Shown in pieces: positions 41,267-50,659 of a stretch of DNA of 64,000 bases. The stretch is from assembly GCA_022563855.1 (NCBI GenBank), contig JADFMN010000008.1:62001-126000 (forward strand), written 5' to 3'. A program made the translations under genes and the position numbers. The notes beneath the pieces are model-generated. The model made no database searches and was not told where the DNA came from. It saw only the letters and a program-made list of their open reading frames with translations. Every line of letters starts with the position of its first letter. The first letter of the stretch is position 1. The DNA comes from Armatimonadota bacterium. GTDB taxonomy: Bacteria > Armatimonadota > Fimbriimonadia > Fimbriimonadales > Fimbriimonadaceae.

Positions 41267-43864
41267 ATGGCCCAGAAGCGCCTCGTGATCATCGACGGGT
41301 ACAGCCTGCTGTTCCGGGCATTTTACGGAACTCGGTACCTCAGCACCAGCTCTGGCAGGCCGACGAACGCCCTATTTGGGTTCATCAACATGCTGTTCGC
41401 GTTCTTCCAGTCGATCGAGCCAGACGCGGTCGTCGTCGCGCTCGACGCCCCTGGAAAGACGTTTCGGCACGCGGAATACCCGGAGTACAAAGGAACGCGC
41501 CGGGAGACCCCTCCTGAGCTGATCGAGCAGCTCGAAGCTTCCCGTGAGCTGATTTCGGCGTTCAAGCTGCCGGTGCTCGAACTGACGGGGTACGAGGCGG
41601 ACGACATCATCGGCACGATCTCGAAGCTGGCAGAGGAGAACGGGTACGAAACGACCATCGTCACGGGCGACCTCGACGCCCTGCAGCTCGTCGACGACGC
41701 CGTAAGCGTGCTGACCCCGCAGAGCTTCGGAAAGCCACCAAGGACATACAAGCCTGAAGACGTCCACGAGCGGTACGGCTTTGGACCCGAGCACGTCGTC
41801 GACTACAAAGCGATGGCCGGCGACAGCAGCGACAACATCCCGGGAGTCCCGGGAGTCGGCGACAAGACGGCAACACTGCTGATCAAGCGGTTCGGCTCTA
41901 TCGAGCAAATCCTGGAGAACCTAGAGGAGATGGAGCCCAAGTACAGGAGAAAGATCGAGCCGAACGAGGAGGTTATGAAACTGTCCAAGTGGCTGGCGAC
42001 CATCGACAGGAACGTTCCGATCGAGTACGACTTTGAGCCGTACAAGCTCGACGGCGAAGACCTCGAAGACATCCGCAAAATGCTTCTGTCGCTCGAGTTC
42101 AAGACACAAGCGAAGCGCTTCGAAGGCGTACTGTCGGCGTACATCGAAGGCGATGCCACAGGGCGGAAGGCTGAGGTCGTCCAGGAGTCGATCGAGGTGC
42201 GCTTCGATGAGACTCCAGCCTCCTACGAGGAGCTGCAAGGCTGGGTCGGCAAACGGAACTTCGGGCTCTATCTGCACCACGAGGAAACGGATCAGGGGTC
42301 TATGTTCGAGGAGGACGGCGACGAGTTCGCGTACCTGGAGATCGACCGGGAGGTCCGTCGCACGGCAAGGCGGGATGCGGTGCGGATTCTTGCGGACCAC
42401 TCCGGACAGGTCACCGGCCACGACCTGAAGCCGCTCTTCAACTTGGCCGGTCGGTCGCTGCAAGCGCCCCAGTTCGACACGATGCTAGCCGGTTACGTGC
42501 TTCAGTCAGATCGCTCGGGCTACGACCTCTCCGACCTGTTCTCCGGATACCTCGACGAAGATCCGCCGGCGAAGCCACAGGTTCGGGCAGCTGCCCTCGC
42601 CATGCTCGCCGACGAGATGCGCGCGAAGCTCGAAAAGGAGGGTCAGACTGCGGTTCTGAACGACATCGAGCTCCCGCTGTGTCCGATTCTCTCGGACATG
42701 GAGCTAGAGGGCATCTGCCTGGACAGCGACGTGCTGAGCGAGTTCTCGAAGGAGCTTGCCGTTAAAGTCGAGGGCATCCAGGCCAAGATTTACGAGTTGG
42801 CGGGCGAGGAGTTCAACGTCGGCTCACCGAAGCAGATCGGTGAGATTCTCTTTGGCAAAATGGAAATTCCTGGCGGAAAGAAGACCAAGACCGGCTGGGC
42901 GACAGGCGCAGAGATCCTGGAAGACCTAGCCGACAGCCACGAAATCGCAGGTGAGATTCTGAACTATCGCGAGGTGGCCAAGCTCAAGAGCACCTACGCG
43001 GACGCGCTGTCCAAACTGATTGGCGACGACGGCCGCGTGCATACGACGTTCAATCAAGCCGTCGCCGCGACCGGACGGCTTAGCAGCAACGATCCAAACC
43101 TGCAGAACATCCCGGTTCGCACGGATCTTGGGCGGCGCATACGCGAAGCGTTCGTAGCCCCGAAGGGCAGAGAGCTGCTCTCCTTCGATTACTCGCAGGT
43201 CGAACTCCGAATCCTCGCTCACATGTGCGGCGACTCCGCGCTCGTCGAGGCGTTCAAGAACGACGAGGACATTCACCGCACGTCGGCTGCGCTGATGTTC
43301 CACGTCCAGCCAGAGGATGTTACTCGCGAGCAGCGCGGCCAGGCCAAGCTTCTCAACTTTGCTGTGCTGTACGGCGTCACGGACCACGGCCTCGCCCGCC
43401 AGCTCGGCAAAGGGTTTTCGCGGGGGGATGCGCGCGAGCTCATCGACCAGTACAGCAAGAGGTTTTCAGCGGTCAAGGAGTTCACGGACTCGATCGTCGC
43501 AGGCGCGCGGAAGACCGGTTTCACAACGACTCTGTTCGGACGAAGGCGCCACTTCGCCGAGATCCACTCGCTGAACTTCAACCGGCGCAGCTACTCTGAG
43601 CGGCAGGCGATGAACGCTCCGATTCAGGGCACGGCGGCGGACATGATCAAGCTTGCGATGATCAGGATTCGACCGTTGCTGGAGTCGGGGGAGACGCAAA
43701 TGCTGTTGCAGGTACACGACGAACTGGTGTTCGAGGTGCCGAAGGGCGACGGCTCGATGATCGAACCGATCCGATCGGCGATGGTAGAGGCTCTTCCGCT
43801 GTCAGTTCCGGTCAGGGTGGACGCCAAACGCGGGCCGAACTGGTTGCAGCTGAAGCCGATATAG
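41267..43864 (+). CDS. polA: DNA polymerase I
   Basis: 865 residues. The 5'-3' exonuclease domain occupies 1-290 (IDGYSLLFRAFYGT, YKGTRRETP, VTGDLDALQLVDD, GDSSDNIPGVPGVGDKTA). A 3'-5' exonuclease-like domain follows in which the expected DxE (motif I) is replaced by LYLHHEETD and the exo III Tyr is not seen, so proofreading is probably lost, as in Taq-like enzymes. The polymerase domain has FDYSQVELRILAHMCGD (motif A), RGQAKLLNFAVLYG (motif B, with Phe at the sugar-selector position) and LLQVHDELVFEVP (motif C). It acts in Okazaki-fragment processing and repair. ATG 41267 gives MAQKRLVIIDGYS. Confidence 0.97.
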   Translation: MAQKRLVIIDGYSLLFRAFYGTRYLSTSSGRPTNALFGFINMLFAFFQSIEPDAVVVALDAPGKTFRHAEYPEYKGTRRETPPELIEQLEASRELISAFKLPVLELTGYEADDIIGTISKLAEENGYETTIVTGDLDALQLVDDAVSVLTPQSFGKPPRTYKPEDVHERYGFGPEHVVDYKAMAGDSSDNIPGVPGVGDKTATLLIKRFGSIEQILENLEEMEPKYRRKIEPNEEVMKLSKWLATIDRNVPIEYDFEPYKLDGEDLEDIRKMLLSLEFKTQAKRFEGVLSAYIEGDATGRKAEVVQESIEVRFDETPASYEELQGWVGKRNFGLYLHHEETDQGSMFEEDGDEFAYLEIDREVRRTARRDAVRILADHSGQVTGHDLKPLFNLAGRSLQAPQFDTMLAGYVLQSDRSGYDLSDLFSGYLDEDPPAKPQVRAAALAMLADEMRAKLEKEGQTAVLNDIELPLCPILSDMELEGICLDSDVLSEFSKELAVKVEGIQAKIYELAGEEFNVGSPKQIGEILFGKMEIPGGKKTKTGWATGAEILEDLADSHEIAGEILNYREVAKLKSTYADALSKLIGDDGRVHTTFNQAVAATGRLSSNDPNLQNIPVRTDLGRRIREAFVAPKGRELLSFDYSQVELRILAHMCGDSALVEAFKNDEDIHRTSAALMFHVQPEDVTREQRGQAKLLNFAVLYGVTDHGLARQLGKGFSRGDARELIDQYSKRFSAVKEFTDSIVAGARKTGFTTTLFGRRRHFAEIHSLNFNRRSYSERQAMNAPIQGTAADMIKLAMIRIRPLLESGETQMLLQVHDELVFEVPKGDGSMIEPIRSAMVEALPLSVPVRVDAKRGPNWLQLKPI

Positions 43865-43866
43865 GC

Positions 43867-46110
43867 TCATCCGCGAACGGGCGTGACGTGAACGCCGACC
43901 AGTTTGACAGGCTCCCTGCTGAGCGGTATCACCCGCACGTAGCGCGACCTGACGCTGGTCGCCGTGTACCGTAGCCTCACGCGCCCGCCCTCGTCGCGCC
44001 GCAAGGTTGCGGCTACCGTCAGCCCGTTCGTCTCTACGGCCCATACGGCGGCAGAGCCCGGAGACTGCGCGGTCTTGTACGTCTCGATCCGAAACTCGGC
44101 CCACGGGTCACCGTCGAAGACCAGGGAGATTTCGCCCAAGAGACGGTCCCGCCCGAGGTCGATTTCAATCCAATACCCGTCCTCTAGCTCTTCGAGCTCA
44201 AGTGCCGTGGCCGCGTTCCCATCGACGAGCGCATTGAGCTGCGCCGGGAAGCGCCCTGCCGAGTCGGTGACAATGCGATTCAAGGCGAGGTCCTTGCTGT
44301 AGTCGAGCGCCCCCGAAGGAAGCTGGATGCGGTACTCGATGAGAGCGATGGCCTTATTCCCGCGCGCGTACTCGTCGATGAGCGCCCAAACCGGCAGCCA
44401 ACGAGACTTCGTGACACCGTTCGCAGAAAACCGCAACAGCATCCAGGAATTTGAACCATCCGCCTCTATGTCTCCAAACGGGTTGGCTCTCGTTTCCGAC
44501 GGCTTCGGCGACAGGAACACGGAACCGGTCGCGTTCGTTGCGCCGACGAACGTCGGGTCGTTCTGCAAAACGCCTCGGCGCGTCTGATAAGCGGAGACCT
44601 CCGCGCTCGGAATCACGATACCGTCCGGGCCGTAAACACGGATCATCACGCTCGACGAAACCTGGTCCGTCGGCACTGTCCTGCCTTGCAACTTGCCGAG
44701 ATTCGCGTTCAAGATTCTGACTTCGGTCTTGCTCAGAAGCTGCCGTACTGGCAACTCGCCGCTAGCTCCGTACCGGCTCGGGCCGGTTGGGTCGGGCAAT
44801 GCAAAGCCTTGCAGCCAGTAACCGTCGTCGCGCGTATCCCAGACAGCCCCAGATGCCTCCAACTGAAACGGGCTCGGAACGGTCTCACCCGCGAAGGAGT
44901 ACGGTACGCCCTCGAACGGCTTAGAAAACATCGACGGCAGCTGGGTCATCGCCGCAATGATCGCTCTAGCAACGGCGGGGGTTGACGTGTCAGCGCGGCC
45001 GATCGCGCCGGCACTCGCTTGCTGAGTAGAGACCAGCCTCACCCTTTCCAAACACCCCGTTTGCGCAGCGGCGCCTTTGCTCTGCGGGAAGACCACTTCG
45101 TTCAGCCAGCGGACTGCGGCCTGAGTGGCTACGGACGACTCCGGCATAACGTAGATCGGCAGCGCGTTCATGTGTACGACCAGCGAGTTGTCGACAGGGT
45201 TCGAGTCCTGCTTGTCGGTTTTTGCCGCAAACCTGATCGGCAGCGCACTGTGATCGGCGTGATTAGACTGCCAACGGAGTTGGATTTCAAAATCGGAAGC
45301 TTCCCCCGGCTGGATCGTCGCGCTCTGCGATTGCCGGCCAACTTCTTGATCCATGAAGTACCAAGCTGGCGATACGGTGGCCGGGACTTTTCCGTTGTTG
45401 ACTACCCGAGCTATCCACGTCAATTCAGCGCCGTCCGCAGGCCATGCCTTACCGTCGAAACCGCGCGGCTCGACGTAACTGACGGCGATATCTACCTCGC
45501 CCGCCGGTGCATCGCCGTACACGACCGTCAGTTTCGGCGCCAAACGCCGCGTTTCCGAGCTCCAAAAGTTCGCGGCACCGTCGAGCTCGATCCGTAGACC
45601 GAAGCTGTGTGCCGGGTCGGAGATCATCTCCTGCACGGCTGCCTCTATCCCGCCGATCAACAGGTGGCTGTCGTTCGACTGCGCAAACGCTCCTTCGATG
45701 TCACGCGCGTCGGTCTGCGAGCCCGCGCCGGCGTCGTCCCATCGAACTCGGTCGGCTTGCGCCGACCGCCACGTGGCCTCTCCTTCCTTCGCCTTGGAGT
45801 TCGGCTGGTAGTCCACCTGGTAGCCGCCGCCTTCGCCCCACGGGTGCCTGATGATCGACACCCGTTTGAGCCGTACATCAGCCGTCTGAACGAACGTCAA
45901 GCTCACCGTTGCGCTTGCGACGCCCAAGCGCCCGGAGACGTTCAACTCTGGAAATCGCAGCAGGATGACGCGTCCATTCCCCGCCAGCAGCGTCGGATCT
46001 CGACCGAAGTTGCCGTCCGGCCGCTGCCGGTCGATGAACGTATCCACGGCGAACGTGTGGTCAACTCCGCTCTGCGCGATCAACGCCACCGCGACTAGCG
46101 CGAAAGTCAT
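43867..46110 (-). CDS. Secreted DNRLRE/CARDB-type multidomain protein
   Basis: 747 residues with a short signal (MTFALVAVALIAQ). The N-terminal 170 residues match the DNRLRE pattern: DTFIDRQRPDGNFGRDPTLL, ILLRFPELNVSGRLG, ATWRSAQADRVRWDDAGAGS, WSSETRRLAPKLTVVYG. Next comes a CARDB-like beta-sandwich (VEPRGFDGKAWPADGAELTW, ARVVNNGKVPATV). A long middle region ends in an Ig/carboxypeptidase-regulatory-like segment (VYGPDGIVIPSAEVSAY). The last 140 residues resemble an F5/8C discoidin fold (LVDGNAATALELEELEDGYW, IEIDLGRDRLLGEISL). It is probably a cell-surface or extracellular binding protein. Its 3' end abuts polA convergently, two bases apart. Confidence 0.75.
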   Translation of the reverse strand: MTFALVAVALIAQSGVDHTFAVDTFIDRQRPDGNFGRDPTLLAGNGRVILLRFPELNVSGRLGVASATVSLTFVQTADVRLKRVSIIRHPWGEGGGYQVDYQPNSKAKEGEATWRSAQADRVRWDDAGAGSQTDARDIEGAFAQSNDSHLLIGGIEAAVQEMISDPAHSFGLRIELDGAANFWSSETRRLAPKLTVVYGDAPAGEVDIAVSYVEPRGFDGKAWPADGAELTWIARVVNNGKVPATVSPAWYFMDQEVGRQSQSATIQPGEASDFEIQLRWQSNHADHSALPIRFAAKTDKQDSNPVDNSLVVHMNALPIYVMPESSVATQAAVRWLNEVVFPQSKGAAAQTGCLERVRLVSTQQASAGAIGRADTSTPAVARAIIAAMTQLPSMFSKPFEGVPYSFAGETVPSPFQLEASGAVWDTRDDGYWLQGFALPDPTGPSRYGASGELPVRQLLSKTEVRILNANLGKLQGRTVPTDQVSSSVMIRVYGPDGIVIPSAEVSAYQTRRGVLQNDPTFVGATNATGSVFLSPKPSETRANPFGDIEADGSNSWMLLRFSANGVTKSRWLPVWALIDEYARGNKAIALIEYRIQLPSGALDYSKDLALNRIVTDSAGRFPAQLNALVDGNAATALELEELEDGYWIEIDLGRDRLLGEISLVFDGDPWAEFRIETYKTAQSPGSAAVWAVETNGLTVAATLRRDEGGRVRLRYTATSVRSRYVRVIPLSREPVKLVGVHVTPVRG

Positions 46111-46119
46111 TCTGCCAGT

Positions 46120-46860
46120 TTAGCCGCTCTGCAACGTCGCAACGTAGTGCAGTCGGTCGCTCCTTTCTCTAGCTGGGTTCAACGTGTAACTGTCGAACAC
46201 ACTCACGTCGAAAAACCCGGCTTCTCTCAAGTACGCGCGCAACTCGTCGTCGGAGTACGCGCGTTGAACATGATCCACGCTGATGGCGTCCTCGCCATCC
46301 CAGAACTTCATGTGGATTTGGATCAAGCGAGATTCCGGATCGTACGCCCCCTTCCAACTGTACTTCGGCTCCGTCTGCTTTCTGAGATCCTCTTGATCGA
46401 ACATGCGCTTCTCAAACGCGTAAGCGGTGTTGACGTCGAAGATGAAGGAACCGCCCGGCTCAAGGTGTTCGGCAACCCGCTTGATCGCGCGCCGCAGCTG
46501 CTCGTGTTCGGTGATGTAGTTCAGGCTGTCGAAGAACGAGTACGCCGCGTCGAACTTCCTTCCCAGGTCTAGACTCGCCGCATCAGCCACAACGTAATCA
46601 ACGTTGAACCCTGAAGCAGCGATCTTCCGTTTGGCTTCGCGGATCATCGGCTCGCTCACGTCGAACCCGGTGACCGCAAATCCGTCTGCGGCCAGCTTCT
46701 CCGCCAACGTTCCTGTGCCGCAGCAAACGTCAAGGAACGACTGTGGCTGCAGCTCGTGCTTCGCCAGCAGCAGTCGGTAGTAACTCAGCCACGAGATGTA
46801 CGGCACGTTCGACATCAGGCGATCGTAGAGCGGTGCGAGCGCGTCGAAGCTAGAGTTCAT
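46120..46860 (-). CDS. Class I SAM-dependent methyltransferase
   Basis: 246 residues. SAM-binding motif I FLDVCCGTGTLAEKLA, motif II VTGFDVSEPMIREAKRK, VDYVVADAASLDLGRKFDAA, then a second half with LEPGGSFIFDVNT and a lid-like SWKGAYDPESRLIQ. The pattern fits the Methyltransf_25/11 small-molecule group; no substrate is indicated. ATG 46860 begins MNSSFDALAPLYDRLMS, a common start for this family. It is in the same direction as the gene at 43867, which starts 10 bp after it, so they may be cotranscribed. Confidence 0.88.
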   Translation of the reverse strand: MNSSFDALAPLYDRLMSNVPYISWLSYYRLLLAKHELQPQSFLDVCCGTGTLAEKLAADGFAVTGFDVSEPMIREAKRKIAASGFNVDYVVADAASLDLGRKFDAAYSFFDSLNYITEHEQLRRAIKRVAEHLEPGGSFIFDVNTAYAFEKRMFDQEDLRKQTEPKYSWKGAYDPESRLIQIHMKFWDGEDAISVDHVQRAYSDDELRAYLREAGFFDVSVFDSYTLNPARERSDRLHYVATLQSG

Positions 46861-46900
46861 TCGCCAGTCTCCTGAATCTTAGCTTTGGCCCCACGCAAAA

Positions 46901-47239
46901 TCAATCGACCTCAAGAACCGCGACGGCCACGGCGTGGCTGCGCTCGTGGGAGATCGAGACGTGGAATCTGCCGCCAGACACGATCGCTTCCAGTCCAGCG
47001 AAGTGCACGATCGGTTCGCCGCGCTCGCCTGTCAGCACCTCGACTTCGTGCCACCTGATGCGTTTCGGAAGGCACTTGGCCACGGCCTCCTTGCAAGCCC
47101 ACCGACCGGCGACGGCTTTCGGGGAGTTCAGGAACTTCCGCTCCCGCTCGGTGAAAATGCGCTCGACGAAGCGTGGCTTGCGCATCGCTCGCTCAATGCG
47201 ACCGATTTCGACTATATCGACGCCGACGGCCCTGATCAT
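46901..47239 (-). CDS. acpS: Holo-[acyl-carrier-protein] synthase
   Basis: Transfers 4'-phosphopantetheine from CoA to apo-ACP for fatty acid synthesis. 112 residues, typical AcpS. Signatures: VGVDIVEIGRIERAM with the Mg-binding Asp, FTERERKFL, GRWACKEAVAKCLP with the second Mg ligand Glu, and HVSISHERSHAVAVAVLE. The ATG at 47239 overlaps the stop of the upstream HdrD-like gene by four bases (ATGA), indicating coupling; the longer open frame upstream only shadows that gene. Confidence 0.96.
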   Translation of the reverse strand: MIRAVGVDIVEIGRIERAMRKPRFVERIFTERERKFLNSPKAVAGRWACKEAVAKCLPKRIRWHEVEVLTGERGEPIVHFAGLEAIVSGGRFHVSISHERSHAVAVAVLEVD

Positions 47240-49266
47240 GAGTCTTGATTCGACTCCTGCAGCAGCACGGCCAGATCGACGATTCGCACCTGCCCGTCTG
47301 TCTGCTGTTGAACCTCTGGCTCCAGCATGATGCGGCAGAACGGACACGCGACTGCGATCTGCTCAGCGCCGGTCTGCAGAAGCTCCCGAACCCGCTTGGA
47401 GCTTGGGCGTTTTTCCTGGCCCTCGTCCATCCACATGCGGCCTCCGCCCGCTCCGCAGCACCTAGTCTTGACGCCGAAGTGCTCTGGCTCGACCAGCGAC
47501 CTTGGACCGTCAGACTGCTTCTCCAGAGCGTGCACGATCGCCGACTTGTCCGTGTTGAAGTGAGTCTCGTCGCCGAAGATCGCTCGCGGCGCGTCTACTT
47601 GGCCGTTGACCCGCGCCAAGTAGCACGGATCGTGCAGCGTCGTCTGACCGTCCGGTGAGTTCACAGGCGAAAGATCGCCGCGCTCGACCAACTCCGCGAG
47701 AATCTCAGAGTGATGGAACACTTCTACTCGCGCCATGAAATCCGGGTACTCGTTGCGCAGCGTGTTCAAGCAGTGTGGGCATGCCGTGACGATCTTCGTC
47801 ACGGCGTACTTCTCAAAGAACGTCTTGTTCTTCGAGACCTGCTCCTGAAACACGAACTCATCGCCGGTGCGCCTGGCCGGATCGCCGGTACACGACTCCT
47901 CCTTGCCGAGGCAGGCGAAGCTGACTCCGGCGCGCTGGAGCAACTCGACTACCGCGCGAGTCGTCTTGATCGCGCCTGGATCGGTAGCGCCCGCACAGCC
48001 GACCCAGAACAGGTACTCGAACGGCTTGCCGTCCCTGCAAAGCGGCACGTCGAGCCCCTTCATCCACCCCTCTCGCGTCGAGGTGTCCTGGCCCCACGCA
48101 TGGCCTGCGCTCGCGACCTGACGCAGCATGACCCCCGCTGATCCGGCCAGCGCGCCCTCTGCGACCAAGTGACGCCGAGCATCGACGATCATCTCGACGT
48201 GCGGTATGTGCGCCGGGCAGACCTCCTCGCACGCGTAACACGTCGTGCAGTCCCAAAGCGCCTCTGCGGACACGGCGTCCGCGATCGGCTCACCGTTCAC
48301 CGCAGCCCTGTGAATGTCCGCAACGACCTGCTTGGGATCCAGTATTTTGCCGACGGCATGAGCTGGACACACCTCCGTACACCGGCCGCAGGACATGCAA
48401 GCGTCGATCGAAAGGAGATGCCACTGGGAGTAGTCAGACGCGACCGCCGCGCCAACTTTCCCAGTCGCCTCGACCTGTTCCACCGTTACAGGTTCGAGCC
48501 GGCCCGGCGTTTTGTCGCTCATGCGAGCCGTCGCCATCGTCACCGTGACCATGTGCCGCAATCGCATATCGGGCAGGCGGATAAAGAACGCCCAAACCCA
48601 GGCCATGTGGAACCACCAGATCGCCACATAGCCAATCGGTTTCAGCGTAGGCATCAGGAAGGAGAGCCCGTACCCCACGACCGAAAAGGCGTCCGCAGGC
48701 TGCGGGGCTGTGGCTATGCGAGCGGCTTCCACCAAGAAGCCGGTCACGCCGAGCATCAATAGGATAACAAGCCCCTCCCAGTCTTGCCGCTCGAAGCTGA
48801 GCACACTGTTCAACGGTCCGTCCTTGCTCAAGATTTTGAGCCGCCGCGAAATCGCCCAGACGACGCCGACCACGAACGCAAGCCCGAGCAGGTCGAACGT
48901 CGTCTCAAAGATCAAGAAGTACAGCCCTTCGTGAAAGTTGGCGACGCCGATAAGAGGTGCGTACGTTGCGATAGCCAACAGCGTCGTCGCGAGAAGCAAT
49001 GCCAGGAACCCCCAGAACATCAAGAGGTGCATCGGAGCGCCGCTCTTCGGCCTGCTGCCCTGGACCTTCTTCTGCCCGATGACGTGCTTCAGTACGTTCG
49101 CGAGCCAGTCCTTGCCGGCTGGCGACTCTGCTCCTTGCTTCCAAAACGAGGACTGGCGCCAGAACCGGTAGACGCAGATCGCCAAGCTGCCGAAAGTCAG
49201 AATGTAAAAGAGCGGCTTGACCCACGGCCACGGCATGTGCAGGAATTCGTCGCGAGTCGGCTCCAC
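47236..49266 (-). CDS. Membrane-bound Fe-S oxidoreductase, HdrD/GlpC-like with NarI-type N-terminus
   Basis: 676 residues. The first 280 contain about five membrane helices (YILTFGSLAICVYRFW, LLATTLLAIATYAPLI, TTFDLLGLAFVVGVVW and others), like the haem b subunit of respiratory reductases. Then come two 4Fe-4S motifs, CMSCGRCTEVCPAHAVG and CTTCYACEEVCPAHI, and two CCG (cysteine-rich) domains. CCG-1 is seen in FWVGCAGATDPG, KEESCTGDPARRTGDE and ACPHCLNTLRNEYPDF, and CCG-2 in TRCCGAGGGRMWMDE and ACPFCRIMLEP. This is the architecture of membrane quinone-linked HdrD-like proteins found beside ETF or lactate/glycerol-3-P oxidation systems. Partner flavoproteins are not in the window. Confidence 0.9.
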   Translation of the reverse strand: MEPTRDEFLHMPWPWVKPLFYILTFGSLAICVYRFWRQSSFWKQGAESPAGKDWLANVLKHVIGQKKVQGSRPKSGAPMHLLMFWGFLALLLATTLLAIATYAPLIGVANFHEGLYFLIFETTFDLLGLAFVVGVVWAISRRLKILSKDGPLNSVLSFERQDWEGLVILLMLGVTGFLVEAARIATAPQPADAFSVVGYGLSFLMPTLKPIGYVAIWWFHMAWVWAFFIRLPDMRLRHMVTVTMATARMSDKTPGRLEPVTVEQVEATGKVGAAVASDYSQWHLLSIDACMSCGRCTEVCPAHAVGKILDPKQVVADIHRAAVNGEPIADAVSAEALWDCTTCYACEEVCPAHIPHVEMIVDARRHLVAEGALAGSAGVMLRQVASAGHAWGQDTSTREGWMKGLDVPLCRDGKPFEYLFWVGCAGATDPGAIKTTRAVVELLQRAGVSFACLGKEESCTGDPARRTGDEFVFQEQVSKNKTFFEKYAVTKIVTACPHCLNTLRNEYPDFMARVEVFHHSEILAELVERGDLSPVNSPDGQTTLHDPCYLARVNGQVDAPRAIFGDETHFNTDKSAIVHALEKQSDGPRSLVEPEHFGVKTRCCGAGGGRMWMDEGQEKRPSSKRVRELLQTGAEQIAVACPFCRIMLEPEVQQQTDGQVRIVDLAVLLQESNQDS

Positions 49267-49300
49267 GAGGGATCAGTGTACGGTACGCCGCGACGGATTG

Positions 49301-49993
49301 CTACCGCAAGTGCGCGGTCCCAGGCATGCTGGGCTCTAGAGACGCAGCGTGCTCGACGACCGGCGCAACCTTGATGTCGTTCGCCGAAGCGAGCCAGTCG
49401 CAGAACCTGGCGTGCTGCTCGACGTCCACCGTTCTCCGGCCAACTCCGAGCCCTTCGAATGAGAACACGGCCCAGCATTCGCGGGTGCGAGCTGCCATGG
49501 CGTACTCCGTCATCTCTTCTGCACTCATGCCGTCGCACGGAATGCACCTGATCTGCTGCCGATTGACAGCGCCCGGCTCGTTGAAACCGGCCACGCCCGA
49601 TCGCGCGACCGAGTAGCTCCGACTGATGGCGGGCGCATAACCTTCGTGACCTGGCACCGGCTGGCCCCACGGGTAGCCAAAGCTGTGCTCGGCTTGCCCA
49701 GGAAAAGCCTCTTCGATCAACTCCTTGGCCTCCTGGACCTCCTCTGCAAGCGAGCCGACGAACCACGACGAGATCGAGCCGTCGGTCGCCGCAATCGAAT
49801 GCAGGCATCCGTTCCCTACCTCGTGCCCTGCGGCGCTCGCCGCCTGCCAGTCGGAAATGGACTCTAGCATCAGCGCCGGCTCGACGTAGAACGTCGCGCG
49901 GAGCCCACGACTGCTCAAATGCCGCATCACAACGTCCGTGTGACACGGGAGAGAGCCGTCGTAGCTCAGCGAAATCAAGCCCCTGGAGTCCAT
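49301..49993 (-). CDS. Polysaccharide-deacetylase-like (NodB homology) protein
   Basis: 230 residues. ATG 49993 is chosen with AGGAA 8 bp upstream. NodB-like landmarks: ISLSYDGSLPCHTDVV (the usual TFDDG motif 1 altered to SYDG), GLRATFYVEPAL, SAAGHEVGNGCLHS (motif 2 HxxxH with H, then H six residues later), SFGYPWGQPVPG at the motif 3 position, and WAVFSFEGLGVG, then VAPVVEHAAS near the end. The first Asp of motif 1 is missing, so activity is uncertain. It may be a carbohydrate esterase variant or a binding-only paralogue. No signal peptide is seen. Confidence 0.75.
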   Translation of the reverse strand: MDSRGLISLSYDGSLPCHTDVVMRHLSSRGLRATFYVEPALMLESISDWQAASAAGHEVGNGCLHSIAATDGSISSWFVGSLAEEVQEAKELIEEAFPGQAEHSFGYPWGQPVPGHEGYAPAISRSYSVARSGVAGFNEPGAVNRQQIRCIPCDGMSAEEMTEYAMAARTRECWAVFSFEGLGVGRRTVDVEQHARFCDWLASANDIKVAPVVEHAASLEPSMPGTAHLR

Positions 49994-50059
49994 GACCACC
50001 GTTCCTGTTACAAGTAACAGGGTACGACAGTTCTCTTGAAAACGTGTGGAAAACTTCAG

Positions 50060-50551
50060 TTACCGCCGACCTTGCGGCTTGAACTCATAGAACCCAGCGA
50101 TGCCTTGTGAGTCCAGCATCCGCAACGTGCCGTCTTCCTCGATCTGAAATCTCCACTCAGTTTCAAACACTTCGAGCATCCCGGCCATCGCCTCTTCGCT
50201 GAGTTCCTCGTCCTGCTCGATCTGTAGCTTCGTCTCGCCCATGACGAGCATTGGCTCCAACCTGGCTACCCTGTCGCGCACTGACCACCGCCCCTCGACC
50301 GCCAGCCCCCCGTGCTTCATCTCAAAGCTCATATCAGCGGCCAACGACAAGCTGGCTAGGCCAGCGACCTCAGTAATCGAGGGTGGCAGTAACGGCTCCT
50401 GGGCGCCCTCGGCGACAACGCGCACGCCGTCGTACGAGCCGACGAAGGCGACGGCCTCGCCCTCGTCGGCGGGTGAACTCGCTGGCCGTGACGAACCGCA
50501 CCCGACCAGGGCGAGACAAGCAACGGCGACGGTTAGTAAAGTCGATCGCAT
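50060..50551 (-). CDS. Small lipoprotein of unknown function
   Basis: 163 residues. The signal peptide MRSTLLTVAVACLALVGC has a clean lipobox (ALVGC) followed by GSSRPASSPADEGE. The mature part is a small acidic, mostly beta domain: VAFVGSYDGVRVVAEG, LASLSLAADMSFEMKHGG, VEGRWSVRDRVARLEPML, EWRFQIEEDGTLRML and GFYEFKPQ. The GxW...dg.l.l pattern resembles small lipocalin-like or copper-resistance NlpE-like barrels, but no family is certain. Anchored on the outer leaflet side by LspA processing. Single gene, divergent from serC. Confidence 0.78.
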   Translation of the reverse strand: MRSTLLTVAVACLALVGCGSSRPASSPADEGEAVAFVGSYDGVRVVAEGAQEPLLPPSITEVAGLASLSLAADMSFEMKHGGLAVEGRWSVRDRVARLEPMLVMGETKLQIEQDEELSEEAMAGMLEVFETEWRFQIEEDGTLRMLDSQGIAGFYEFKPQGRR

Positions 50552-50659
50552 TTGACCTAAGAGACGGACCGATAGAGTTTGGCAGTTCGCGGGCCTGGAT
50601 CGCCTGAATTCGCTTAGGTACTCGGAGAATCTCGGAACCGCACAAGTTAAAATGGGCTC

